Assembly: GCA_002840895.1 (NCBI GenBank)
Contig: PHCZ01000006.1
Span: 62,001 to 126,000, forward strand
From: Bacteroidetes bacterium HGW-Bacteroidetes-8
GTDB lineage: Bacteria > Bacteroidota > Bacteroidia > Bacteroidales > UBA932
Length of the DNA stretch: 64,000 nucleotides
Direction of reading: 5' to 3'
A program made the translations under genes and the position numbers. The first letter of the stretch is position 1; each line of letters begins with the position of its first letter. This document shows positions 8,752 through 16,657 of this stretch, piece by piece. A model generated the notes under the pieces. The model was given only the letters and a program-made list of their open reading frames with translations. It searched no databases and was not told the origin of the DNA.

Positions 8752-9546
8752 CTAAACTGCAATGGGGGCTTTGATTCCAGGGTATGGGTCGTAGCCCTCG
8801 AGGGTAAAGTCTTGGTATTGAAAGTCGAATATGTTTTTTACCTGTGGGTTGATGACCATTTTTGGAAGTGGGCGAGGCTCTCGGGAGAGCTGGAGGGCCA
8901 CCTGGTCAAAATGGTTGGTGTAGATGTGGACATCTCCAAATGTGTGGATAAATTCTCCCGGTTGCAAATCACACACCTGAGCCACCATCATTGTGAAGAG
9001 AGCGTAGGAGGCGATATTAAACGGAACACCCAAAAAAAGATCTGCACTTCGCTGGTAAAGCTGGCAACTTAACCGACCATCTGCAACATAGAACTGAACA
9101 AGTGCGTGGCAGGGTGGGAGTGCCATAGCCTCAATCTCGCCCACATTCCAGGCAGAGATAATGTGACGGCGTGAATCCGGGTAACTCTTTATACCTTCAA
9201 TGAGAGCAGATAGTTGATCTACCGACCCGCCATCTGCACGCCTCCACGAGCGCCACTGACTGCCATAGACCGGTCCCAAATTTCCGTTTTTATCTGCCCA
9301 CTCATCCCAGATAGTTACTCCGTTGTCATTAAGATACTTAATATTTGTGTCGCCCTTAATAAACCAGAGTAACTCGTAGATAATTGACTTAAGATGAAGT
9401 TTTTTTGTTGTAAGAAGTGGAAACCCATTGGCAAGGTCAAACCGCATCTGGTAACCGAAAACGCTTTTTGTGCCTGTCCCGGTACGGTCGCTCTTTGAGA
9501 CGCCCTTTTCCATTATATGTTCAAGAAGAGATAGATATGTTTTCAT
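8752..9546 (-). CDS. thyA: Thymidylate synthase
   Basis: A 264-residue protein, the standard length for bacterial ThyA, which methylates dUMP to dTMP and converts methylene-tetrahydrofolate to dihydrofolate. The catalytic cysteine is in [13 protein letters not shown] near residue 146. The phosphate-binding arginines are in SDRTGTGT and [18 protein letters not shown], and the C-terminus ends in the conserved IKAPIAV. Dihydrofolate made here is the substrate of the downstream FolA. A TATATTTG box at 9591-9598 fits its promoter. Confidence 0.97.
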   Translation of the reverse strand: MKTYLSLLEHIMEKGVSKSDRTGTGTKSVFGYQMRFDLANGFPLLTTKKLHLKSIIYELLWFIKGDTNIKYLNDNGVTIWDEWADKNGNLGPVYGSQWRSWRRADGGSVDQLSALIEGIKSYPDSRRHIISAWNVGEIEAMALPPCHALVQFYVADGRLSCQLYQRSADLFLGVPFNIASYALFTMMVAQVCDLQPGEFIHTFGDVHIYTNHFDQVALQLSREPRPLPKMVINPQVKNIFDFQYQDFTLEGYDPYPGIKAPIAV

Positions 9547-9590
9547 TCCTTATAGATTTTGTGTCTTGGATCCGATTCGTGGGGCTAATG

Positions 9591-9598
9591 CAAATATA
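9591..9598 (-). promoter_or_regulatory. -7 promoter box (TATATTTG) for thyA-folA
   Basis: Minus-strand TATATTTG, 44 bases before the thyA ATG, predicting a leader of about 38 bases. No -33 element at the expected spacing. Confidence 0.45.
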
Positions 9599-9647
9599 GC
9601 CAAATATGGGCCATAAGAAAAGAGATGATGGTCTCAATTATTTTGGA

Positions 9648-9655
9648 TAATTTTG
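9648..9655 (+). promoter_or_regulatory. -7 promoter box (TAATTTTG) for the MFS transporter
   Basis: TAATTTTG fits TAnnTTTG. Transcription would start near 9662, after the first in-frame ATG at 9625, so the ATG at 9679 is preferred as the start. Confidence 0.45.
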
Positions 9656-9678
9656 TAGTAAATATTTCAATTCTCCAA

Positions 9679-10836
9679 ATGAAAAAATATCTGACAATAG
9701 TCTCGTCGTTCATTGTAATGCTTTGTTTGGGGAGTATGTTTGCCTGGAGCGTTATAGCAAGGGAGTTGGCAAATGATTTTGGTTTTTCTCTTTCAAAAAC
9801 ACAGCTTGTATTCGGGATTTTCTTTACCTTTTTCCCCATCACTATGTTACTGGCAGGAAAGCTGGAACGAAAAACAGGACCAAAGCTGCTGGTTTTAATC
9901 TCTGCAGCACTTTTTACCGGGGGATATCTGCTTAGTGCCATCTCCAACGGCAGCTATCTGTTGATTCTAATCGGAATGGGTGTTCTCTCCGGTGCCGGAA
10001 CCGGGTTCGGATATCTTGCGGCTCTTGCTGTCCCTGCAAGATGGTTTCCTCAAAGGAAGGGACTTATAACCGGGATTGTAGTTGCCGGGTTTGGTCTTGC
10101 TGCAGTATTCTTTTCATTTTTCGCAGAGCATTTGCTTAACTCCGGCAAGAGTGTGCTGGAAACGATAAAGATAATTGGACTTTCTTATGGGACAATAGTG
10201 GCTGTGATGGCGCTTTTTATTTACAACCCGCAGGGCTATGGGGAGGAGGATAGGGTAAAAATAGACTACAGCTTTTTAAGGACAAGAGCCTATGTGAGGC
10301 TCGTTATAGGGTTTTTTATGGGAACCTTTGCCGGACTTCTTGTAATAGGGAGCCTAACGGCCATTGGATCTCAATATAATATTGAGAATCATATTCTAGT
10401 GCTTGGTGTCTCAGGTTTTGCATTGGCGAATTTCCTTGGGCGCATCTCGTGGGGATTTCTCAGTGACTACATTGGGTCAAATCTCTCTGTGCTGCTGGCT
10501 TTAACTTTCCAGGCAGTATCGATCTTCCTTATAGGACACCTTACACTCACTCCTTTACTTTATCTAGCTATTGCAGCGCTTATCGGCTTTGGCTTCGGCT
10601 CTAATTTTGTGCTATTTGCCAGAGAAACAGCTCAGATGTTCGGGCTAAAAAATTTCGGCTCAATCTATCCATACGTCTTTTTAGGATACTCATTAGCCGG
10701 GATACTGGGTCCTGTTACAGGAGGATTACTTTACGATCTACTCAATGACTTTTCGCTCCCAACCGCCATAGCAGCCGGAATGAGCCTCATCGGTGCATTG
10801 GTGGCTAATCTTTTTAAAAAATCACAATCAGTATGA
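9679..10836 (+). CDS. MFS transporter, OFA (oxalate/formate antiporter-like) family
   Basis: A 385-residue protein with about twelve membrane helices. The first helix carries the OFA-type pattern MLCLGSMFAWSV, and the loop after helix 4 has the family-typical PARWFPQRKGL. OFA members exchange small monocarboxylates or dicarboxylates; the substrate is unknown here. The start is set by the -7 box at 9648-9655 and by the MKKYLTIV start of the first helix. The stop overlaps the start of the next gene (ATGA), so the two are translationally coupled. Confidence 0.85.
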   Translation: MKKYLTIVSSFIVMLCLGSMFAWSVIARELANDFGFSLSKTQLVFGIFFTFFPITMLLAGKLERKTGPKLLVLISAALFTGGYLLSAISNGSYLLILIGMGVLSGAGTGFGYLAALAVPARWFPQRKGLITGIVVAGFGLAAVFFSFFAEHLLNSGKSVLETIKIIGLSYGTIVAVMALFIYNPQGYGEEDRVKIDYSFLRTRAYVRLVIGFFMGTFAGLLVIGSLTAIGSQYNIENHILVLGVSGFALANFLGRISWGFLSDYIGSNLSVLLALTFQAVSIFLIGHLTLTPLLYLAIAALIGFGFGSNFVLFARETAQMFGLKNFGSIYPYVFLGYSLAGILGPVTGGLLYDLLNDFSLPTAIAAGMSLIGALVANLFKKSQSV

Positions 10837-11258
10837 ATGAACAACTTTTGTTAAGAGACGAAAATATCTTCCCGGACGAAGATGTTTTAAAAACAGTTTT
10901 GGGTGATCTATATCCGGTTTATCGTGAATTTATAGAGATAGTTACAGGGGAGGGTTACTCTCTTGAGACACAATGGAACTACTACAAAGATGGCAAGTCG
11001 TGGTTGTGTAAGATTACAAAAAAGAAAAAGACAATCTTGTGGCTCTCGGTTTGGGATGGATATTTTAAAACCGGATTCTACTTTACCGAGAAGAGTGTGG
11101 AGGCAATATTGGCGCTGGAAATCGAGAAAAATTTGAAAGAAACATTCCTATCTACTAAGCCAATAGGGAAACTTAAACCCCTGGTTATTGACATCAACAG
11201 CAGAGAGCAATTAAAAGATGCTTTGGCAGTAGTTGTCTGCAAGAGTTTATCTTCTTAA
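10833..11258 (+). CDS. DUF3788 family protein
   Basis: A 141-residue soluble protein. It shows the DUF3788 core: a W-x-Y-Y-K-D-G-K-S-W-L segment near residue 48, a KKKKTILWLSVW strand, and a F-Y-F-T-E-K segment. The function of the family is not known. The ATGA overlap with the preceding MFS gene points to a shared transcript but not to a shared role. Confidence 0.75.
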   Translation: MNEQLLLRDENIFPDEDVLKTVLGDLYPVYREFIEIVTGEGYSLETQWNYYKDGKSWLCKITKKKKTILWLSVWDGYFKTGFYFTEKSVEAILALEIEKNLKETFLSTKPIGKLKPLVIDINSREQLKDALAVVVCKSLSS

Positions 11259-11280
11259 GGGGTTTTGGGCTCTTTCAACG

Positions 11281-12075
11281 CTAATTCCCAACTCTTAAAT
11301 CACGGCAAAAAGTATTATAGTAATATAGTCCGGTAATGTTCTCCTCCGGAATAGATCCATATATATGATATTTGGAGTAAGCAATTGGATTAAAAAGCAA
11401 TAACTCCTTTTTATCTATTATGTAATTGAATTCACGCATTATGAAATCATCTGAGAGCTCCATATTATACTTCAAACTCATCCTACCACTGTTTATAGAC
11501 CATATTCCATCAAGTTTATTGGCCATATCTCCGAGCAAGGCATCTCCACTTATTTTTTTTGGAGAGTCAAAATTTAATATATAAATCCAAAGATAATCTC
11601 CAGAATATCTGTAATCTTTAAGTTTAAAGGTCTCACCTCTCTTCAGCTCTATTTTTGAAGCCACTAAATCAACAGTTATGTTTACCGGAATACCTTCGTG
11701 AACGATTGATATATCACATTTGAACTCTCCGTTGTCAATTTGACCTAAAGGGAAATTAATTTCGTAAGATTTGTTCTTGTAATATAGCCACTTTGCCTCA
11801 AATCCAATTTCGCGATTAAGAGAGAATCTTCTGGTCGGATATGAGCTATATCTATTGTCGCAATTGATAAGGGTTAGACCGTTAATTACTACTGTTCCGC
11901 TCCAGGGAGTTGAGTGAAGATCGATATAAGTAAAATCCTTAAGAGCGGTAAACTTAAAATAGGAGTCACCACGATACCACTCACCTTTAAGGCTATTCAT
12001 TAAAGTTGTCTCTTTTTCACACCCTGTAAGGGATATGAGTACCAGTAACAATAGGGAAAGCAGATGTTTTTTCAT
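11281..12075 (-). CDS. Putative lipoprotein, unknown function
   Basis: A 264-residue protein with a lipoprotein signal peptide ending in the lipobox LTGC at residues 16-19, so it should be lipid-anchored outside the cytoplasm. The remainder is rich in beta-strand-type sequence with repeated aromatic residues and has no motif I recognise. It is convergent with the DUF3788 gene (22-base gap) and divergent from the nitroreductase gene. Confidence 0.65.
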   Translation of the reverse strand: MKKHLLSLLLLVLISLTGCEKETTLMNSLKGEWYRGDSYFKFTALKDFTYIDLHSTPWSGTVVINGLTLINCDNRYSSYPTRRFSLNREIGFEAKWLYYKNKSYEINFPLGQIDNGEFKCDISIVHEGIPVNITVDLVASKIELKRGETFKLKDYRYSGDYLWIYILNFDSPKKISGDALLGDMANKLDGIWSINSGRMSLKYNMELSDDFIMREFNYIIDKKELLLFNPIAYSKYHIYGSIPEENITGLYYYNTFCRDLRVGN

Positions 12076-12191
12076 AATTTGAGTGTTTAAATGAGAGGAG
12101 AGTGTTATATATTAGATAATTAAGAGCAGTTTTCAACCGGTATTATACTATAGATGCAAAAAAGTGCACTTTCGTTGCATAATTATTTTAA

Positions 12192-12221
12192 TTGCCCATA
12201 TTAATCAATTAACTAATTTTG
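12192..12221 (+). promoter_or_regulatory. Bacteroidota-type promoter of the ferredoxin-nitroreductase gene
   Basis: TTG at 12192-12194, a 19-base spacer, and TAATTTTG at 12214-12221 match the Bacteroidota primary sigma factor consensus. Transcription would begin near 12228, so the ATG codons at 12164 and 12224 are not available and the start must be 12236 or 12251. Confidence 0.65.
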
Positions 12222-12235
12222 CTATGTGTAATAAA

Positions 12236-13165
12236 ATGCCGGACAAGATTATGGCAATACCAACAACAAGAGCAAAAGAGTGTGCAGATATCTCAATAGA
12301 TATCGAAAAGTGCAACGGGTGCGGGCTATGCGTATCTGTGTGCAAAGACTTCAGTCTGATAATGGAAGATGGTAAGGTGAAGGTGAGTAAAACACCGCTA
12401 TTCGGGTGTATTGCGTGCGGCCACTGTATGGCCATCTGTCCAACCGGAGCAATAGAGATTCACGGACGGGAGCTCTCACCGCAGGATCTTTTTGATCTGC
12501 CAAACAAAGAGAGTGCAGCAAACTATGAGCAGATTCTCTCTCTGTTCCAGAGGAGGAGAAGTGTAAGGGAGTTTTTGGAGAGGAGTGTAGAGCCTCACAT
12601 TAGAGAGCAGATAATTAGAGCAGCAGCTACATCCCCAATGGGGCTTCCACCAAGCGACGTTAGCCTGCTTATACTGGATGGAAAAGATAAAACAAGGGCT
12701 TTTGCACAAGATTTTGCCAACTACCTGGATGGGATGAAGTGGTTCGTATCCAAATGGTTTCTGGCAATGATGCGCCCCCTTTGGGGCAAAGCAAATGACG
12801 AGATGTTCCGAGGTTTTGTAAAACCACTTTTTAAAACCTATACAGAGGGGATGAAAGCGGGAGAAAATCTGATAAACTACGATGCACCGCTAGCTATCTA
12901 CTTTTACGGATCTCCATACTGCGACCCAGCCGACCCCATTATAGCAGCAACATATGCAATGATAGCTGCAGAGGCCCTTGGCCTTGGTACCTGTATGCTG
13001 GGCGGAGTTCACCCACTTATCCAAAACGGTAAAAAAGCTGCACAGCTTCGTGAAAAATATGGAATCAAATATAAGAGCAGAGAGGGGCTTTTCGTGATTT
13101 TCGGCTACTCTGCCGTAAAATACAGGAGAGGAATCGAAAGGACTTTTGCAAATATCACAAATTGA
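12236..13165 (+). CDS. Nitroreductase family protein with N-terminal 2x[4Fe-4S] ferredoxin domain
   Basis: A 309-residue fusion. The N-terminal ferredoxin domain has two complete CxxCxxCxxxC clusters (CNGCGLCVSVC and CIACGHCMAIC, each followed by a distal Cys-Pro or Cys-Lys). The nitroreductase fold follows from RRRSVREF to the C-terminal GLFVIFGY, with FMN-binding RRSVR and a central AAEALGLGTC segment. Such fusions are thought to pass electrons from iron-sulfur clusters to FMN; the acceptor is unknown. The promoter at 12192-12221 rules out the two upstream ATG codons; 12251 remains an alternative start. Confidence 0.85.
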   Translation: MPDKIMAIPTTRAKECADISIDIEKCNGCGLCVSVCKDFSLIMEDGKVKVSKTPLFGCIACGHCMAICPTGAIEIHGRELSPQDLFDLPNKESAANYEQILSLFQRRRSVREFLERSVEPHIREQIIRAAATSPMGLPPSDVSLLILDGKDKTRAFAQDFANYLDGMKWFVSKWFLAMMRPLWGKANDEMFRGFVKPLFKTYTEGMKAGENLINYDAPLAIYFYGSPYCDPADPIIAATYAMIAAEALGLGTCMLGGVHPLIQNGKKAAQLREKYGIKYKSREGLFVIFGYSAVKYRRGIERTFANITN

Positions 13166-13201
13166 ATGTCAGTGAAATGTGTTAACTTAATTTTTTTTAT
13201 T

Positions 13202-13516
13202 ATGATAATTACAACTACAGACAAAATTCCAAACAAGGAGATAACTCAAATCCTTGGAATCGCAAGGGGTAGCACAGTTCGTGCAAGAAATATTGGAAGA
13301 GACATAATGGCTGGTCTTAAAAATATTGTGGGAGGTGAAATTGAAGAGTATACCCTTTTACAGGCTCAGGCAAGAGAGCAGGCAATTAAAAGAATGGTTG
13401 ATGATGCTAAAAAGCTTAATGCAGATGCTATTGTTAATGTCCGCTTTGCAACATCAATGATAATGCAGGGTGCTTCGGAGATTCTTGCATACGGGACAGC
13501 TGTAAAAATTTCTTAA
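13202..13516 (+). CDS. YbjQ/UPF0145 family protein
   Basis: A 104-residue cytoplasmic protein that begins at MIITTTDKIPNKEI and shows the UPF0145 (DUF74, YbjQ) pattern: GIARGSTVRARNIGRDIMAG, then GGEIEEYTLLQAQAREQAI, and a C-terminal NADAIVNVRF strand. The family is described as putative heavy-metal binding and forms pentamers in solved examples; no firm function is known. The earlier in-frame ATG at 13166 adds a poorly conserved extension and is not used. Confidence 0.88.
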   Translation: MIITTTDKIPNKEITQILGIARGSTVRARNIGRDIMAGLKNIVGGEIEEYTLLQAQAREQAIKRMVDDAKKLNADAIVNVRFATSMIMQGASEILAYGTAVKIS

Positions 13517-13517
13517 G

Positions 13518-13652
13518 ATGGATAATATAGGGGAGTTTATATTAAGTGCTTATGGGATTTTCATAGGCATTTGTTTAATTATTATAATCTTCTTGATTAT
13601 AAGAAGAGTTAGAATCAAAAAAACCGAAGATTTTGAACAGAGAAAGAACTAA
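13518..13652 (+). CDS. Small single-pass membrane protein (44 residues)
   Basis: A short frame begins one base after the YbjQ stop codon. It has a short N-terminal segment (MDNIGEFILSAYG), one strongly hydrophobic helix at about residues 11-28, an RRVRIKK stop-transfer cluster and an acidic/basic tail. The immediate spacing suggests co-translation with the YbjQ-family gene. The hydrophobic helix followed by positive charges is what a real small membrane protein would show, but no homologue is recognised. Confidence 0.5.
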   Translation: MDNIGEFILSAYGIFIGICLIIIIFLIIRRVRIKKTEDFEQRKN

Positions 13653-13771
13653 GTGGTCTAAGATTCTATGATTTAAAATGAACTTATCTGGTCAATCGGG
13701 CGTTTAAAAGCCTTAGGTATGGGATTTGAGTCATTACCTTGTTTGATAACTTTAACAAATTTATAAATGAT

Positions 13772-14464
13772 ATGAAAAAAATATTTGTTGTTCTTTTTGT
13801 TTCGCTCTCAACGTGCCTTTTTGCACAGGGGGAGATTGAAAGGCTAACTTATGCAGATAGTCAGTATTCAAAAATCTATCTAAATATAAAAAACAACACA
13901 AAGGTGTTAAAATATATATCGGCAAACGGATCGGAACTCAACATTGGCGATACGCTCATATTGGGTGTTCCATCCGGGACTGCTACTACAACCACAGTTG
14001 CTGGAGGCTCCGAAGGAACAGTAGGAGTTGCAAGGGCGAATTCAAAGAGCAAGAGCGTTTTTGCAACAATATTAATGGGAAAGCAGATTGGTTTCGGCAC
14101 CTATATCAGCACCCTGAGTGACGATAGTAATGTTACGGCAAAAGCCAATATGCAGGGAGAGATTGTGGTGATTGCAGATATGAGAGTCTATCACAAGGGG
14201 AGCAGCAAGAAGCCGCTTGCGCTTGCAGTTTTACTGGGCGAGCCGAATGGTCGTGCGTTTGGACTTAATAAATATATGTCTATCAACGACTACGAAAAGA
14301 GTGTATTGGCAGGAGAGATTCTAACCAAGAACGCACCACTTAACAGAGAGCAGGCAATAGCAAAGCTAAAAGAGGCAAAAGACCTTTTAGACCTGGGTCT
14401 TATGGATGCTGCCGAATATGAGAAGCTCAAGACAGAGCTAACTCCAATAATTATGAAAAAATAG
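13772..14464 (+). CDS. Exported protein with C-terminal SHOCT-like domain
   Basis: The 230-residue product starts MKKIFVVLFVSLSTCLFAQ, a clear signal peptide; the earlier ATG at 13739 only adds a non-signal-like extension. A middle beta-rich region contains a low-complexity TATTTTVAGGSEG stretch. The last 35 residues (KLKEAKDLLDLGLMDAAEYEKLK) match the SHOCT helical-pair pattern. SHOCT domains are often found at the C-termini of proteins of many kinds and their role is unclear. The 119 bases upstream show no convincing promoter. Confidence 0.65.
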   Translation: MKKIFVVLFVSLSTCLFAQGEIERLTYADSQYSKIYLNIKNNTKVLKYISANGSELNIGDTLILGVPSGTATTTTVAGGSEGTVGVARANSKSKSVFATILMGKQIGFGTYISTLSDDSNVTAKANMQGEIVVIADMRVYHKGSSKKPLALAVLLGEPNGRAFGLNKYMSINDYEKSVLAGEILTKNAPLNREQAIAKLKEAKDLLDLGLMDAAEYEKLKTELTPIIMKK

Positions 14465-14487
14465 TTGGGCTTAGGTTTGACCAGGTG

Positions 14488-15129
14488 TTAGCGGGACAGG
14501 CATTTACTAAATGCCTCCCACTGACGCTTGTCAAGGATAGTCCCTAATGTAGTCATCAGAGTTTTATAGGGGGCAGAGAGGTTCGGAGCATTTTTCTCTT
14601 TAAGTGCTTTCACTGCCAGGTCGAATTCTGCTTTAAGAGCGATTATCTTCTTCTCAAGTTCGTGCCTATCTGCTTTTACACCATTTGCCAGCTTTAACAG
14701 CTCCTTTTTGGCAGCGATAAACCTGGCCTCCATTTTTGCAAGCTCTTCTCGCTGGGTTTTCATAAAAATCTGGATTTGCTCTTCATAAACCGAGAGAGCC
14801 TTTCTAACCTCAAGAGCCTGTTTGTCTGTCAGTTTTACAGATTTAACACAGCTAATTAGAGGATTTGCAGCAACCTTGGTATCAAAGCCGCTTGAACTTG
14901 CCAGATACACTTCCGGAAGCCCGCTGTTGTTAAGTGAGAATGTCTCATCTTCTCCTGTGGTAGTGACAGGTGTGTTAAGATATTGCTGAGCGGCTTGTGC
15001 AACCAGTTCATCTACGCTTTCATTATTATTTATCTCCCTGCTCTCTTTATTGCAAGAGATTAGCAAAACACTCGAAATCATTAAAAAGGCTAAGAGTGTA
15101 ATTATTCGGCTACAAGCTAAGTTTTTCAT
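14488..15129 (-). CDS. Putative lipoprotein with long helical region
   Basis: A 213-residue protein with a lipoprotein signal ending at ISC (Cys26) and a polar region to about residue 95. The rest is almost entirely helical and charged, beginning LTDKQALEVRKAL. The LT-x-x-Q start and long antiparallel-helix pattern recall Spy/CpxP-like periplasmic proteins, but the resemblance is weak and not enough for a name. A TATCTTTG box at 15171-15178 fits its promoter. Confidence 0.6.
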   Translation of the reverse strand: MKNLACSRIITLLAFLMISSVLLISCNKESREINNNESVDELVAQAAQQYLNTPVTTTGEDETFSLNNSGLPEVYLASSSGFDTKVAANPLISCVKSVKLTDKQALEVRKALSVYEEQIQIFMKTQREELAKMEARFIAAKKELLKLANGVKADRHELEKKIIALKAEFDLAVKALKEKNAPNLSAPYKTLMTTLGTILDKRQWEAFSKCLSR

Positions 15130-15170
15130 AATGCTATATTTAATTGGGATATTTCTCGTTTTTTGTTTAC

Positions 15171-15178
15171 CAAAGATA
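15171..15178 (-). promoter_or_regulatory. -7 promoter box (TATCTTTG) for the helical lipoprotein
   Basis: Minus-strand TATCTTTG, 41 bases before the ATG at 15129. No matching -33 element. Confidence 0.45.
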
Positions 15179-15249
15179 AAATATTTTTAACTTCGGTCTA
15201 TTATTTTTACACTATTTTTTATAATCCCCTTTTTGACACCGCTATTGTG

Positions 15250-15768
15250 ATGGATAACATAAGATTACGCAAACTTAAAATGGAGGATAAAGAGCGTTTG
15301 CTGGAATTTGCCAATAACGAAAAAATCAGCATAAACTTGCGGGACGGATTCCCGCATCCATATACAGAGATGGACGCAGAGAGGTTTCTCTCCAATGTTG
15401 TAAATAACCTCCAGGACCAGATTTTTGCAATAGAGTATAATGGGATTTATGTTGGAAATATTTCACTCATTAAGTGTGCAGATGTTTACAGAAAATCTGC
15501 AGAGATTGGGTATCTGCTGGATGAAAAATATTGGAGCAAAGGGATAATGTCTCGGGCGGTAGATCTGATTTGTGAGTATGGTTTTAGGGAGATGGATATT
15601 GTTAGAATTTATACGGGAGTGTTTGAATATAATATTGCATCGCAAAAAGTGCTGGATAGATGTGGATTTGTTAAAGAGGCTGTTTTTAGAAAATCTATTT
15701 TTAAAAATGAAAAAATTTGGGACGAAATCCGGTATGCAAAATTTAAAGATGAAGAACTTTATCGCTAA
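15250..15768 (+). CDS. GNAT family N-acetyltransferase (RimJ/RimL type)
   Basis: A 172-residue protein, the normal size for the family, starting MDNIRLRKLKMEDKERLLEF. The acetyl-CoA binding stretch is YWSKGIMSRAVDLICEYGF and is followed by the characteristic NIASQKVLDRCGFVKEA. RimJ/RimL-like enzymes acetylate protein N-termini, amino acids or antibiotics; the substrate is unknown. The ATG at 15163 would add 29 residues without family similarity. The DUF1761 gene follows after 11 bases. Confidence 0.88.
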   Translation: MDNIRLRKLKMEDKERLLEFANNEKISINLRDGFPHPYTEMDAERFLSNVVNNLQDQIFAIEYNGIYVGNISLIKCADVYRKSAEIGYLLDEKYWSKGIMSRAVDLICEYGFREMDIVRIYTGVFEYNIASQKVLDRCGFVKEAVFRKSIFKNEKIWDEIRYAKFKDEELYR

Positions 15769-15779
15769 AAATTAATATT

Positions 15780-16220
15780 ATGGAAAATGTTTTTGGAGAA
15801 AACGGGACATTTACGACAATCTCCTGGTTATGGTATGCACTCTCTGTGGTTGTTGCCTTTGGTACCGGGGCACTGTGGTACACTGTTATTTTCGGGAAAC
15901 AGTGGATTAAAGTTGTTAATTACGAGTGTAAATGTGGTGCGAACTTAAGTAAGGGAGAGGAGTGCAAGTGCAAATCGAGCTTCCCGTGGGAGATGATTTT
16001 CCAGTTGGTATCTACGGCACTAATTGGTTTTATGTACTTTTTACTTACTCCACTCTCTCTGGGTATGTCTGTAATTGTATGTTTCGCCTTTGCCGGCTGG
16101 ACAAAATCTATGCTCAAATTTCAGATTAGCAACTGGAAGCGCTATATTATATTGGCATCAATTGATGTTGGCTACTTTGTTGTTGTATCTGCAATTTTTA
16201 TTCTCTTCTCACTAATTTAG
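15780..16220 (+). CDS. DUF1761-like membrane protein with a CxC-x9-CxC insertion
   Basis: A 146-residue protein with four predicted membrane helices (about residues 17-38, 75-92, 93-110 and 122-143). The first helix leads into GALWYTVIFGKQW, the mark of DUF1761. Between helices 1 and 2 there is an unusual cysteine-rich loop, CKCGANLSKGEECKC, with two CxC pairs. Paired cysteines in this arrangement could bind a metal, but that is inference. No function is known for the family. Confidence 0.65.
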   Translation: MENVFGENGTFTTISWLWYALSVVVAFGTGALWYTVIFGKQWIKVVNYECKCGANLSKGEECKCKSSFPWEMIFQLVSTALIGFMYFLLTPLSLGMSVIVCFAFAGWTKSMLKFQISNWKRYIILASIDVGYFVVVSAIFILFSLI

Positions 16221-16251
16221 ACGAACCCATTTTTAAACTCTTGACAGAACA

Positions 16252-16653
16252 ATGAAACATATTGAGGTAGTGGCAGCAATCATTGTTCGCGGGGGAAAGA
16301 TACTTTGTGTAAAAAGGGGAAGAGGTGTTTATGAGTATGTCTCTTTAAAATATGAGTTTCCCGGCGGAAAGGTAGAGGAGGGGGAGAAAGAGGAGGATGC
16401 TCTAAGGCGTGAGATTACGGAGGAGCTCAAACTGGAGATAGAGATTAATCGCCACTTTATGACAATTAACCATCTCTACCCAGATTTTGAGATTACTCTT
16501 CATAGTTATTTATGCTCTTTGAAGGAGGACTCTTCTGAAATTGCTCTTACAGAGCATATAGATTACAAATGGTTGGCGGGAAAAGAGCTTTTTAGTGTAG
16601 AGTGGGCTCCTGCAGATGTTGCCATTTGCCAAAGTTTGATGCAACAATTATAA
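16252..16653 (+). CDS. Nudix hydrolase, MutT/8-oxo-dGTPase-like
   Basis: A 133-residue protein. The Nudix box runs from about residue 39 to 61 (GKVEEGEKEEDALRREITEE); the usual glycine near its end is Lys here. Short MutT-like enzymes of this length hydrolyse nucleoside triphosphates such as 8-oxo-dGTP or related diphosphates. The KRGRGVYEYVSLKYEFPGG segment before the box is typical of the CTP/8-oxo-dGTP subgroup. It is 31 bases after the DUF1761 gene and only 4 bases before the Nramp-like gene. Confidence 0.9.
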   Translation: MKHIEVVAAIIVRGGKILCVKRGRGVYEYVSLKYEFPGGKVEEGEKEEDALRREITEELKLEIEINRHFMTINHLYPDFEITLHSYLCSLKEDSSEIALTEHIDYKWLAGKELFSVEWAPADVAICQSLMQQL

Positions 16654-16657
16654 AATA

